Below are positions 50,103 to 63,100 of a stretch of DNA of 64,000 nucleotides, one piece after another. Within the stretch, counting starts at the first letter, position 1. Every line of letters starts with the position of its first letter. Origin of the DNA: Hydractinia symbiolongicarpus. Taxonomy: Eukaryota > Cnidaria > Hydrozoa > Anthoathecata > Hydractiniidae. Below the pieces are notes generated by a model. It ran no database searches. It worked only from the letters and a program-made list of their open reading frames with translations, and was not told the origin of the DNA. The position numbers were made by a program, and so were the translations under genes. The stretch is taken from positions 9,300,001 through 9,364,000 of the forward strand of contig NC_079882.1 in assembly GCF_029227915.1 (NCBI RefSeq), given 5' to 3'.

Positions 50103-50306
50103 TTATTCATCAAAAAGTTGAACGCATTTCTTTCGGCCTCCATTAACATCAAAATTTATGACATCAATCAGATTTATCAAATAGTCACTTGTATTATTTA
50201 CGCAAGGGTTTTCGGGTAGGAAGACACCGACTGAAGACTCTCCATAAATAACAATTGATTTTTTGTAAATCCAAAAAGGGGTTGGCATGCCCGCTGCCCA
50301 ACTAAT
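50103..50306 (-). other. Exon-like open frame of unknown family (67 codons plus stop)
   Basis: On the minus strand, a good acceptor (TTTTTTTGATACAG) is followed by an open phase-0 frame, ISWAAGMPTPFWIYKKS and onward, with mixed composition and a cysteine pair, ending at QLFDE and stop. It reads like a terminal coding exon. The next open frame upstream (50389-50592) does not join it in phase with a visible donor, so no gene model is offered. It could be a pseudogene or transposon fragment. Confidence 0.25.
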
Positions 50307-50592
50307 CTGTATCAAAAAAATGCTACAGGTTAGACATTGCTAATTACTAATTCGCCTGCGAGAATTGTATTGGTTTCCAACTCGTCAACTAACTATCAAT
50401 GTCCCAAATTACAGTTGCAACGTCTTCAACAAGGTTCCGTTCGCAAAGTTTCATTTTAGAAAGAAGTCTCCTAGGGAGATTGGAACTAGCACCGCAGCAA
50501 AACATTGCATCTAAGTTTAAATGTGAAATTCCTGTGTGCAAAATAAAAAAAAGAATGACGATTCTGTTGTGCAGAAAACAGAGAAACAACAA

Positions 50593-52918
50593 TTTGGGCA
50601 GATTGGCAAAAACAGAATTAAATTAACTTGCAGAACTTACTTTAAAACGTATCAATTTACAAAATATTATTGCTTGGCGGTGCAAAAGTTTCCGTGAATA
50701 GAATTCAAACTCCTGAAAGTATACATTAACATTACTTTGGTTTTGCAAAAGGTATTTTTAACTAATTGAAAAAAAATATACCTTAACAACATGGATTTAT
50801 GGTTTCTGACAACGGACAATCCTTTCGCATGTGGATTAACACGAGCGCAAAGTGTTAATTTTTTTCTTTAAAATACTGAACACAACGTCCGGCAGCTTTC
50901 TTTTTATATAACAGCCAACTTAAGGCATAGACGAAGTAAATAAACGCGTCGTATATATTTAATTTAAAATCTGTTACATGCTTTAGGTATAAGAATATCA
51001 AAATTCTAACCAGGTTGGTGATTATTCTTTTTTTTCGGTTGTTTTAACAAATTGTATTTAAGAAAAAATCCCAGCCTAGTATTTTTCTAAAGCATATTCT
51101 TATCACCGCCACCCCTGTTTTATTTGTGTTGTAATGTATCACGCTTTTATAAGAATCTGGTTTGTTTGCTGGTATTTCAGGTTAAAAAAGGTCTATTGTT
51201 TAAAAAAATAGAGATATATGAGAAACAATAGAGAAACAAAATAATGTCCAGGCCCTGTTTGAATTTTGATATTCTTATTCTTGCACCGTGAACCATCAAC
51301 CAAATTGTTTCCTGAAAAAATTATTTATCTGCTTTAAATGTGCGAAAACAACTTAGTAGCTACATCTAGACGACTTCAGTTTTTATTGTGTCCAAAACAT
51401 TCTTTTAGCAAATGACCAGAGTCATTTAAAAGGTTTTAAAACCTAGCATGGTTTGTGGTGACAGAGCAAGTAGCATACACCACTTTGGTTTTCCGAAATG
51501 TAAATTAAACAACAGAATTGGGTGTGTCCCCAATTGAGTGAATGTATTGTGAATGTATTGTAAGTGAATGTATTGTAGTTCATCTTTTTAATAGCGAGAT
51601 AGTTCTGCATCTTGTTTTTACTTGCAAGCTATCATACGTGAAATTAAATTCTAGCAAAAATTAGTAAAAAATAAATTTACAAAAAAAATAAAAAAAATTG
51701 CTGTTTTACTGCCGAACCCACACCAGTTGTTTGCCCAAAAAAGAATGCTACTGGGTTTGTACAAGGCTATTTTACGGCAACTCCAGTAAAGGTGAAAGTC
51801 AAGTTGCTCAAATAAAAAAATATACGTGTGCATCGGCTGCCGGTTTAAAAGAGAACAACAAGATAGTCAATGATTGCAAATATTGTTGAAAATACAAATA
51901 TTTACAAAATAAAATAAATTAATACAAATTAAAACAAATCTCTAATTATACATTATTTTTTCTTTTTTCTTTGGTTACGTGTACGAGGTTTCTGACTTTC
52001 GTCTTTCGCTGAATAATAGCATATACACTAAAAAGAATATAAATTAATCTTAGTGGGAGAGAAAAATAAGAAAAAGAGGGGTGAAAATTCGAATCACGAC
52101 AGTTCGTAAAATATAAAAGCACGCCATTTATGGTCACTTATATGATGACTATATGACATAATGATGCATACAGGATATATATGACTGTTTGAATATGATG
52201 TGCAAATGATATATAGTGTATGTGATATATAGTATATATATAGTATATACACAGGCTTATAGAAGCTTATACATATCAACAGCTTATTGTGATATATATA
52301 CATACAGTGATTGCTTTCAAAATACGGTCAACAAAATAATGATATATATTCAACGAAATTTTCGAGCCATTTAAGCCAAACTGGTCTGTGTTTTACAGAC
52401 ATTTCTTCCAGAGTTAATTGCTTTAGAACACGCACATACCTAGTCAGGAATGTCGAAAATAGTCAGGAATTTTGTAAGTACATTCCTGTCCCTGTCCCAG
52501 GTAGCTAAAAACCTCAAAATACGTATATTCAAGATTTGTATATAGCATAATATAGATTTGTATAGGTGATAAAGATCCGGCTTAAACTTAAAATTTATAT
52601 ATAAAAATATAAATAAAGAAGCAAAAAAGTAGGTTTCACACAAACACAACATATGCTGCTTATTGTTTTATCCCGCGATGTAAAAACTGCAGATAAAAAC
52701 TGCAAGTAAACGAAATGAAGCTCAACACTTGATAGATGGTGCATTATATAGTTTGGACATATATTTGACAGAGATGTCGCATATAAGATCTACATCATAG
52801 ATATGGTCAGTCACATCATATATATGATCAGTTACGTATATATAAGACGCTGAATATAGGTAGATAGGGGCAACTACAGCCATTTAAAACAACTTTCTTT
52901 CCTTTTTCAAACGATTAA
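50593..52918. other. Gene-poor AT-rich region with TATATG-type simple sequence
   Basis: No gene is recognised. From about 52140 to 52330 and 52740 to 52860 the sequence is dominated by ATATATG/ATGATCA-like words. Small open frames have no resemblance to known proteins. Confidence 0.45.
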
Positions 52919-53236
52919 AGGGGCTACGAACCTGTTAAAATGCTCACATTCCGTATATCCCGCGCACATATTAAAAATCCGGCAAACGCGTTTTGCGCAA
53001 TGAACAGACCAGCGCACTTTGCTCGCTGGTTCAATATTTTTTTTTTCGAAAAGTATATTACAAAGAAATATTTCAGCAAGACTCATTCTGGATTAAAACA
53101 TGACCAAGGCTGGAGAAGATAAAAATTCTAGATACATACATGCCGGAAAAATAGCCAATTTTGTTTTTCGCCACCATCAGCTTGACTTTCGTGTAAATCA
53201 CTAAAGTCGAAAACCAACAGCCGTTCGGTAGCCCCT
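52919..53236. mobile_element. 318-bp miniature element with TTAA target duplications
   Basis: The ends read AGGGGCTACGAAC and, inverted, AGGGGCTACCGAAC. Each end abuts TTAA (52915-52918 and 53237-53240). A TTAA duplication with short inverted termini is the hallmark of piggyBac-type insertion, so this is probably a non-autonomous piggyBac-like MITE. The interior has no meaningful coding frame. Confidence 0.65.
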
Positions 53237-53315
53237 TTAACTTTTTGTATAATTTAACACATTAATGCTGACTTTAGTACATTCACCAATCAGTTTTTTG
53301 AGAAATTCTAACTCA

Positions 53316-53388
53316 AGGGGGCTACAAAACAGGCTGTTGATTGTTTATTTTAGCAACTTACACGAAAGTCGAGCTAATAGCGGTAAGA
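53316..53388. repeat. Inverted partial copy of the miniature element end
   Basis: About 70 bp from GGGGGCTAC through CAGGCTGTTGATTG to TTACACGAAAGTCGAGCT matches the reverse complement of the right end of the element at 52919-53236 (around 53167-53236). The two together form a long imperfect inverted repeat with an 80-bp spacer. Confidence 0.65.
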
Positions 53389-54145
53389 AAAGTTATGAGA
53401 ACTGAGGACGAAAACAACACCTAAAATCATCTTATCACGTTGGACATCTAAAAATAACTGAAAATGAAAAAAAGTCCACTATGTGTGTTTGATATCCATA
53501 ATTTATTTGATGTAAGCAACCTTGCTATTAAATCAAGTTTTCTAACAAATAAACTTGAAACTTTGTTTTAAACTAGCTAGCTAACTATATTCTTCTAAAT
53601 TGTGCATAGAAACATACGAGACCATTGTACATAAAGCCAGTCAAAGCAACAACGATAACTTTAAATTCTTTTTAGGTTTTATATAAAAATTTCCACTTAA
53701 AACTTCACACTTTTTTGCGACTTTTGCGTTCAAAAAGTTTCCATCACTATTCTAATATGTGTTATTACTTTCGCCCGTTTTAAATATTTTGCGCAAGACT
53801 ATTCCACACAGCACTTTTACGCGAAATATATGCATTATTTTTGCCCATTCTATACATTTGCGCAAATTCTCAAAAATATAAGTTTTCTTCCAAAATCGAT
53901 TAATATATCGATCAATATCGATCAATACATCGATCTATCGATTTTTATTACTTTCGGAAAAACATCTTTATTTTCAGTAGGGAACTAATGCCAATAAATA
54001 CGGTGTACAAAAAAAGTAAAAGTTTTATATATAAGCACCTGAAGTTATCGAAATTTTATTAATTCGAATCTATTTTTGAATGGCTTCGAGTTTTACATAC
54101 AAAAAATTGTATAAAAATACAAAATAAAAAAATCATTTCGTCTAC
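53389..54145. other. Region downstream of SLX4
   Basis: It probably contains the SLX4 3' end. A cluster of ATCGAT words occurs at 53896-53942. I looked for a last coding exon after 54146 and found none I can defend. Confidence 0.4.
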
Positions 54146-57100
54146 CTGTTCGTCTAAATACTTCTCCAGCATCTTTTTGCTACATTTGATCGAATTCGCC
54201 ACGATTAAGCTCAACACTTCAGAGAATTCAAGCGGCTAAAGAAAGCCAAACAACACCAAACAACATAAACATACCTTTCTAATTCACGTCATCGCCGCTG
54301 GCCAATTGCCTAGACAACGTCCGACGTGTATACATTATTATTATTATTACTATTATTTATCCAAGATAGCCTTTTTATTTCCTAATAGAACTGTTGTCGT
54401 CAATGAGTGTTCTGCGAAGGCGATCCTAGTGCATTCATAGCTTTCATTTGAGCTACGGAAGGCGTGTAAACACAAGAGCCGCTTAACTAGACAACCGCCT
54501 AAGATATCAATCCTATTGAACATTTAGCAGAAAGGATCGATTCAGAATTTCATAGTCTTTGGCATGACTCGGCCGGGGTTTGGACCTAATATCTTTCACA
54601 CTGGAGGCAAACCAGTCAAACCAATCTTGAATCACGTCGGCAACTTTTTCGACGTGTTTTTTATTTAAGCTAGATGGGATTTGAACTTACAAAACTTTTA
54701 CTCTCTTAACGAACAACGGGTTAATTTAGAGAGAAAACTGTGCAAATTTAACCGTTGTTCGTGACGATGTCAAAACAGGATATACTAGGATATACGTTGC
54801 CGAAGTGAAACAAATGGAATTAAAAATGTTGACATTATATTGAATGTATCACATATAAGAGAAAGCACCAACCTCGTAAGAAAGGATTTTTGTATGAAGT
54901 GAACGATCACTTTTGATTAAGTTGTTTAACATCTAAAAGCATATTTAAAAATCAAAATTATGCCTGAGTGAATTGTCTTCTAGAAAGGAATAACTGATCT
55001 TCACACCTATCCCCTTTCTTGAATGTAACTTGATGATTTTAAACTTACAAATCGACTTTGCAAATGAAAAATAAACACGCCACTACCTCATGAGTTGAAG
55101 GCCCTTCAGTATTTTCTTCAGTTTTTCTATAAAAGAAATCAATACTTCTTAAAACAGAACGATGACAAAATAGTGTAGTTTTAATAATACTGTGAATACT
55201 TTTTTGCAAGGAAAGAAACCGTTCTTACGTTGCTGCTTTTTTACGATTTTTTCCACTCTCTTTTTCTTCTTTTTCTTCTGTTGTTTTATTTTCTTCGTTA
55301 GTGTTGTTTGCTTCTTTTTTCTTTCTAGGTTTTCGTTTTACATTTTTACATGGTTCTTCTTCCCAATTGGTAACTAACAAATAATATTGGGACAGAATGA
55401 AAAAATCTTTTTAGTTCTCACTTGGCAAGATGATCCACAACACTTGGAGTCACATATTAGACAACAGAGTCACATGTTGGACACACAACAGTGTCACATG
55501 TTGGACACACAACAGTGTCACATGTTGGACACACAACAGTGTCACACGTTGGACACACAACAGTGTCACATTCAGGAAATATAGTAGTATTGCATGTTGG
55601 GCAATAGTGTCAATTGTCAGAAACTCAACCTCGATTACTATTTAGTCACGTGACTTACAATTATGTTGAAATTTATAGACTTCCTTCATCTTTGCGATCA
55701 TTTTCGGTTTTGCCATATCTCGCAGTGCATATTTTTTTATTTCTTCCTAAAAGAAAAAAAACAACAATGTGAGTGGCACGCACTAAACATCACATATACT
55801 GGTTCCATGTTTAAAAATCACCTCCTGCTTCACCGTTTATCTAACAGAAGGATTAATTAATTTTGAAATATTCACTTTTATTTCTCTTACTCATTAGGAC
55901 TTAACACAGACAGCTAATTTAGACATTGTGACCTCCCCCATCACCCACCCCCACTCTCATCTCCACCTCCACCCCAACCCCTTCCGATAAAGCCCCATCA
56001 TTATTACCGTAATAAAGTCCTTATAAATTTACCTGCAGTTGTGGAGTAGGGTAATTCGAGTAATCAGGCATTGGTGTAATCGGTTCATTAGTTTCTGGAT
56101 GACGATCACAGCCAGCGGGAAAGTTTTTAGCAGCAATTGATGTGCATATAGGCGTTTTAAAGGTGGCTGTATTTTTGACACCAACAGGTGTTGCTGTGTT
56201 GCGTTCAACCATTTTAGCGTTTTTATTTTCAGTACCGGAAGTGGAAGCTACATCATTGTTGGTCATACAATACGCTGCGAACGAATCATTCTCAAAAACA
56301 ATATTTGGTATACTATCATTGTCTCGACTATGTGTTGCATTATCAAAGGAAACATTGTTGTTTACATTGCCTGACGACTTACTACAATCGTCTTTTACTG
56401 AGTCAATTTGAAACGGTTCTAAAAATTTATCCGACGTGAAAGCTTTCAAACTTTTAATATTAGCTATTAAAGCCAAGTTGTTGTCTTTTTCTGTTTGATT
56501 TGAAACATCTACCTTCGTAACATTATCATTTTCATCTGGAATGCTTTCTTTCCTTTGCTTTGCGGTGTCAAGGTTAATTGAAGTATTTTCACCAGGTTTT
56601 GTTTGATTTTCTACTACGATGCTTCCATGTATATTTTGATCTTCATCAACAGTACCCGGTTCTATTGTAAATGAGTTATACCCTCCATCATCCATATAAT
56701 AGATACTATATTCATTTTCTGGCATGCTAACACTACCATCATCTGGTTTAAAACCAGTCTGTGAAGAAGGCAGGTGTTGGTTTTCGTCGCTTATCTGCTT
56801 GTTTGTATTTGAAGAATCAAATTTCTCTCCACTGTCATTCGGAACGGTTCGTTCATACAAATTCGACACCTTATTTTTCTCTTGTTCATTTGTGCTGTTA
56901 TAACAATAAAGAAGAATGCAGAAATATAATGAACACAACAGAATAAACAAAACAGAATGAACACGAAGTATATGAAGTATAAAGGTAAGGAAATATCTAC
57001 TTTAAAAACATGTTGCTACTGATAAAAAATAGCATAATCTGTGATCATATAAATAAAACAGTTTCGAGCATGCTAAACTATAAAAATATAAGGCTTTTTC

Positions 57101-60100
57101 AACATACAACATATACAACAACGGAATACTTAATGATAATATATTTTGTATCTGTCAAAAATAGAGATTTTACCATTCTCCACTGGAGCTACTGATCGAT
57201 TCAACCGAAGTGCTACTAACTTCGTTCGCCACTTCTTTCACTAAGTCCTTGAAAGAATTTTTCTTCTTCTTGTTCCCATTGTTAGGTTTAACACTGGAGC
57301 ATTTCTTTTTCTTTTCAGTTGACAATCTTCTGTCGCTAGTCGACAACCACTGCGAAGGAGTGACAACAGGTGAATATGGAGAACGAGACTTTCGTTTATT
57401 TAATCGACCGGAAGGTGTACTGGTTGATTTTAAACGTGCTGGTGAGATGTTCGTACATACGAAGTTATCAGTCTCAACAACTTCATTCTCACTGACATGT
57501 TCATCGGAACTCGTTACATTTATGCTGCTCAGTTGTGATTTCTTCATTTCATTATTGTCTCGCTTATTTGATCTTTTTAATTTCTTTTTCTCTCTCTGCT
57601 TAAAGCGATCGTATCCATCTTCGTCACTTGATATGCTTTCAGTGGATGAAAACTCGTGTAATCTTTTCCTTGTCATCTGCTTCTCCAAAAGAAAAGGAGT
57701 GTTTGTTTGAGTTGAAGACAATTTCTTTTCTCGCGTTTTTCCTTCCTTTTCAGAACAATAATCTAGTACAACAGAAATCATATTTCTCTTTTCGGAAGAA
57801 GACTTAGCTATAGCAGAGTGATTAATGTCTTTATTTCCAAACGAACTATTAATTTGATTGCTGGTACATAAATTTGGCGTACTACTGACGATTTCGCTTT
57901 TTCTGATAACACATGGCGACTCGACATAACTCGGTGAAACACCGCTACCAGATGTTTCATTCCCACTAAACTTTTTATCACTTTGGTACGCTGGAGCAAC
58001 ACTAAAGCCTGTATTTTCGTCAATTTTTGATACAGAATAAGCGCTGTTTCGTTGTGTAGTATATTCACAAATATCTTGAGGATTTGCTAACGATTCCCCG
58101 GCATGTTTTGTTGTTCCAGTAGTTTTAAATATTGCTGTGTTATTTAGAGACAGTACTTCGATTTCCGAATTTTCGTTAGACTCCTTCACAACAGTAGTAT
58201 CGTCATAACTTAGCTCTCTTAGTGGAGTGGCTACCTTGTCATCTTGGCGTCTATCACGTACACAAAGAGGAGTGTTGATGGCAGGAGTTTCACAAGAGAG
58301 TGGTATGGGTGTAGCTGAAGGTGAGATGTAATCCATACTCTTTTCCTGTGTGATAAAACATAATATTATAATAAGTAAATTGTTTAGAAAAGACACCGCA
58401 AAAGAAAGCACGAAAACAACGTTAAATTTCCCGTCTTACCATTTTATCCACTGCTGTTTCACTGGGAGATCCATGCACTTCAATTACTTCGACTTGAGGT
58501 GCATTCTCACAGTGATCATCTTCATAAGAAGATATATGTTTATCATGTTGATATGCATCCGATTGAACTGGTGAACATCCTACTTGCGCAAAATTATCTT
58601 TGCTAGTAGAAACTGGAGAAATTTCAAAGGAGTCTGGAACTAGTACGTTGACGGTTGATGTTGGAGAATCACTTTGTTGTTTCTCGTTTAACATAACTGT
58701 ACTTTCAAAATCAGCCTGGCTTGTAGTGTCGTCATCAACATTTTCTTTATTAATAGAATTTTCAAGTTGGGCTTGTGTTTGAAACACTTCCTTCATTAAG
58801 GCAAGTTCATTTTCAGAAAAGGACGAATCTCTACCAACGTCGTTATCTTCTTTGCTGATGTTCTGTAAAATACCCCAACTTTTTTCCAGTTCATTAACCT
58901 CTGCGTCATTGTCAAACTCTTTCTTCTTCCAAAATGTGCTCACAAGCTTGTCAACATCTGTTGACTGTTGACTGTTGTGACTGGTATCATTTTTGTCGTG
59001 TAGTGTTGGCTTTAGAAAAATACACGCTTGCGTTAAGAAATCTAAATTATATCTAAAAAATAAACTACACAATAAATGCAAGTACAAAAATAAAAACAAG
59101 AAGAGATATATAAAGATAAGTATCATTCTACCTGTTCGCCAAAACATAAACTTCATCTAAAACATGTAAGAAATTAACTGCTCCACAATATATGTAGTTG
59201 ATAAACGCATTCACAGCTGCAGAAGAGATATCGCTTACGATAGCATCATCTTCTCCATTTAAAATGATCTATGTAAAGAAAAGTTTTCTATTCGAATCGT
59301 CCCGACCCTTTTAACAAAGTGTTTGACAGATTTGTTATTTTTTTAAAAAGGTTTTCAAGTATTTGCTATAATTTTCGTTATTTTTGAAAGTTCCTAGGCA
59401 CACAAACAGAAGGAATGCAAAAACTCTAAGCACAATCAAGGAAAATGAAAAAAACAAAACAAAAAAAAATAACTTTGCTACACACCCAAACTTAAGTAAA
59501 GTATTCAAAAACTCAATGAGTGACAAGACAATGTATTATTACTATAGTCAAAAAGGTTTTTTGGAAATATTTATATTCTACCTCTCTGAACGTATGACAT
59601 CTCGTCACTAGCATAAATTTATGACATGACACATTTACGCCATCTTTACAATGAAAGGTAAAATCATACGGAACCGATTCTTGTAATAACGCTGTGAAAT
59701 CTTCCAACAGCTTCTGATTTGATTGTTTGTGGAGTTCGCTGAGCTAAAAACAAGTGTCAAAATGTAACTTTATAACTACAGTGCAACCTCCCTAAAGCGG
59801 ACATCCTCAAAGCAGACACCTAAAACAGACAAAAAAAAAATTCCCAGACGATTTCTTATCAAACCACTCCAAAGTGGACAAGAAAAAATTATGACCAGAA
59901 TATTAAATAATTTTTTTTTGTTCACGATGCTTGCATGTTACTGTCTGAAACGTTTAAAAACGTCTCTATTTATCAAAATTGAAATTCTTCAGGCCAAATT
60001 GTCTCTCAAAAATGTTCCTTGCCTAATTGGGGGAGGGGTAAAGGCTAAAATGGGCATGGATATGAAGAGGTTTTTTCACTGTATATTATAATACTGCCAC

Positions 60101-63100
60101 ATGTCTGTCCGTTGAGTCAATACGGTTGCGCCGCAAATTTATTTCAGAATACTTCAGAATAATTTTATTACTTTGAAAATCAACCTTATGGTGATCAGTT
60201 AAAATGTTTGTAGGACTAAAAAAGAAAAAAAAAGATTTGGATTCCAAGAGTACCTTATCCTCGGTGTTATCAAAGATGAAACCATTATCGTTCTTCTTCT
60301 GTTCTATAGACGAATTCAGCGCCATCAAAATATCAAGTTTATCACATTGTGTATCAGTGAAAGATTCATCCGCTATTTGTACAACATTTTGTTGAATTTC
60401 ATTTTCACTTTGCAAACTTGGCTGAACACCTAGTTTATCCTTTAAAGCACTCACTACAAAATTCGTTCTGTTGGTTTTCATGTCAAACGACGACAAGTTC
60501 CACAATTTACAACCAGAGTCCTAAGAAACAACCAATCTCAATCATTTTTATTAACTACCGTCGGTCACAACCTTTCTCGCTACTTTCCCGTAGCGACCAG
60601 ATAAAGGTATTCTGTAACATTACCTTAATCAAAGCTACAGTATGGTTTGGTTTTTGAGGAGCCTCATTAACAGACGTATGAGATGACGTTTCTTCTGTTG
60701 CTAAAAAATAGTTTTTCTACAGGTAAAGGGAATGACTATAAAGTTTGATGTATTACTTCTTCAGTTTAAATCTTTTGATTTTACATACATTGTATATAAC
60801 TCGTTCTTTTGATTTAACATACATTGTATATAACTCGTACAGCTTGTAACCGCGAGAAATGAAGTAATAGAATGAATGAACAAGACAAAAAATGGACATC
60901 GAGAGTTTTATATTAACAGAAACATAACTTACCGTTCATTTTCCCAATCAAACTTTTCTTCATTGCAGGCGTGGATGGAGGCGTGGATAGAATGTGATGT
61001 GCACTCTGTAAAAAGAAGACAATAATAAGGGGGGAATAGTCAACCTTAGTGATGAATAAACAACACAAAACTCCAAGATAACATAAAGTCTTTTTTACAC
61101 CCCCAATGCCAGACAAAACAGCTTTGGACAAATTTCAGATTTTACAAACGCTTTAAAACAAAAACAGTTGTTGCACACAGAAATGCAAACCATGCATGCC
61201 AGCCAATTCAACTGTCACTGTTTGATAAACCTAGATAGTCGTACACTCACGACCGAAATTGATAAAGAAAAAAGCCTAGTTGTGAGAGTTTGGCTTTACC
61301 GTATCATAGCTTCTTACCGTACTTTCGGTTAAAATCGATTTAGCTTGCGTTTTAATGTGTTCGTTTGTTGCTTCTTTGTCTCTAGGTTTTATTATTGTCG
61401 ATAGCTGTCCTTTTTTTCTAAAAAAATTAAACGTATGTTAACAAGAAAAATTAAAATTCGCATGATAGATATGTAACATACAGAATATTTGTTAGAGCCG
61501 TAAGCACAGTTAGACATTATTTACCCAGGATAGCCTTTTCAATTCCTGCAAAAGGTGTCCTAGTGCATTTAAAGCTCCCATTTGAGCTACGGAAGGCGTG
61601 CAAGCACAGCAATCGCTCAACTAGACAACCGCCTCAGATATCAATCCTATTCTCATGCTAAACGTTAAGCAGAAAGGATCGATTCACATGTCTTACACGT
61701 CTCTGGCTTGACTCAACCGGGGTTTGAACCCAAGACCTTCTGCAATGGAGGCGAACCCTCTACCATAAGGGTACCAGGCGGTTAAATACTTATATATGTG
61801 ATATAATCAGGGCCGGCGAATCCAGGAGGCCGGGGGAGGGGCATTGCCCCCACACTTTTTCGCTAAGAAATTTTTTTTTTCGAGGTTTTAATTATTGTAT
61901 TGCTTTGCTACAAATTTGGTTGCATTTTTTTTAAAAAACAAGGTACCTAAAACAGAAATTTAGCATAAGTTTTGCATGAATTAAGTTTTTTTTTATTAGT
62001 ATCCGATAAAAAGTTTCGAAAACTGGGGCCCATTTTAGGCTATTTCAGAGGCCTAAATTCAAAATTTTTTTCGGCCCGTCGGCCCAACCATGGTGGGGCC
62101 TCCTTAGATACTACATATATCCCCCCCCTACTTTCAATTCCGATTCGCCGGTCCTGACAATACTTATATATGTGAAAAGAGCTTACATGTTTGATTTAAA
62201 GTGTTTTTTTCTTTGAGCAGCGGACATTTTATTACTGCGTTGTTCTGTACTAAAAAAAAATAACCATAAATACTAAATACTGCAACACGCAATTTTGTAT
62301 AACATAGTAAGTGTAACATGCTAAAAACCTGATCCCCTGAGTTTGCAGAATTTTCATTAACTGTTGATCCGAGTATTTTAATGACTTCGCACACTTCCTT
62401 ACATGTGAAGCAAATTTCTAAAAAAAAAAGAAGAAAAAAATAAGTAAAGGTGTTGTTTTTCTACCTACAAGCAATATCTACGACTAAACATTGCATATAC
62501 AATTGACAAAAATTGTACCTCTTTTGACATTTTAACACCACACATCGGGCATGTCTGGCCAACAATGTTAGAGCTTTTTTTCTCTCCTCTCAGCTGCCTA
62601 CCTTCCAAAGTGGTATTCACACAATGGTTCATGTGCATTTGTCGACGGTTAATGTCTCACGTGGTTAAGTTTTTCATGCAAACAGTGCAAATATACGTAG
62701 CGTCGTCTAGCAATATTTCCTGCAATGATTGCCGGTGTAAATTTTGCGCTAGTAATTCGTCTGATTGTGTTTCGTTCCGGGAGTTAGTGTCTAAGCACTG
62801 ATTGATGTGAGCTGTTTTGTTCTCAACTGTTTCTGTGGCGAGAAATACTTCACAACAAACAGGACAAGTGTCATTTTTTTCACTAGATACACTGGCTAAA
62901 TTAGTTGCAGCGTTTGAGCATTCCTTTTCCACGCAATTTTCAATAGGATTTTCCACGGCTAACTCGCCATCTTTACTATTAGAACATTCGCCATAAGCAT
63001 GTGAAGATTCGACAGTAATGTCAATCGTAGGCTGTATGTCCTTCGTGACAGATTCATCTTGGCAAACGTGTTTGGTTACCGTTTTTGACGTACACTTTGA

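Noticed and set aside
55192-55377. Plus-strand Phe-rich frame of 61 codons
   Set aside because: It is antisense to SLX4 exon 14, a Lys/Glu-rich exon bounded by good splice sites.
55387-55645. Plus-strand frames with DTQQCHML repeats, and the idea of a CRISPR-like array
   Set aside because: The units are head-to-tail with no spacers, so it is a minisatellite; the frames come from the repeat.
57210-57710. Plus-strand frame of 166 codons
   Set aside because: It is antisense to the Ser/Lys-rich SLX4 exon 11 and has no independent support.
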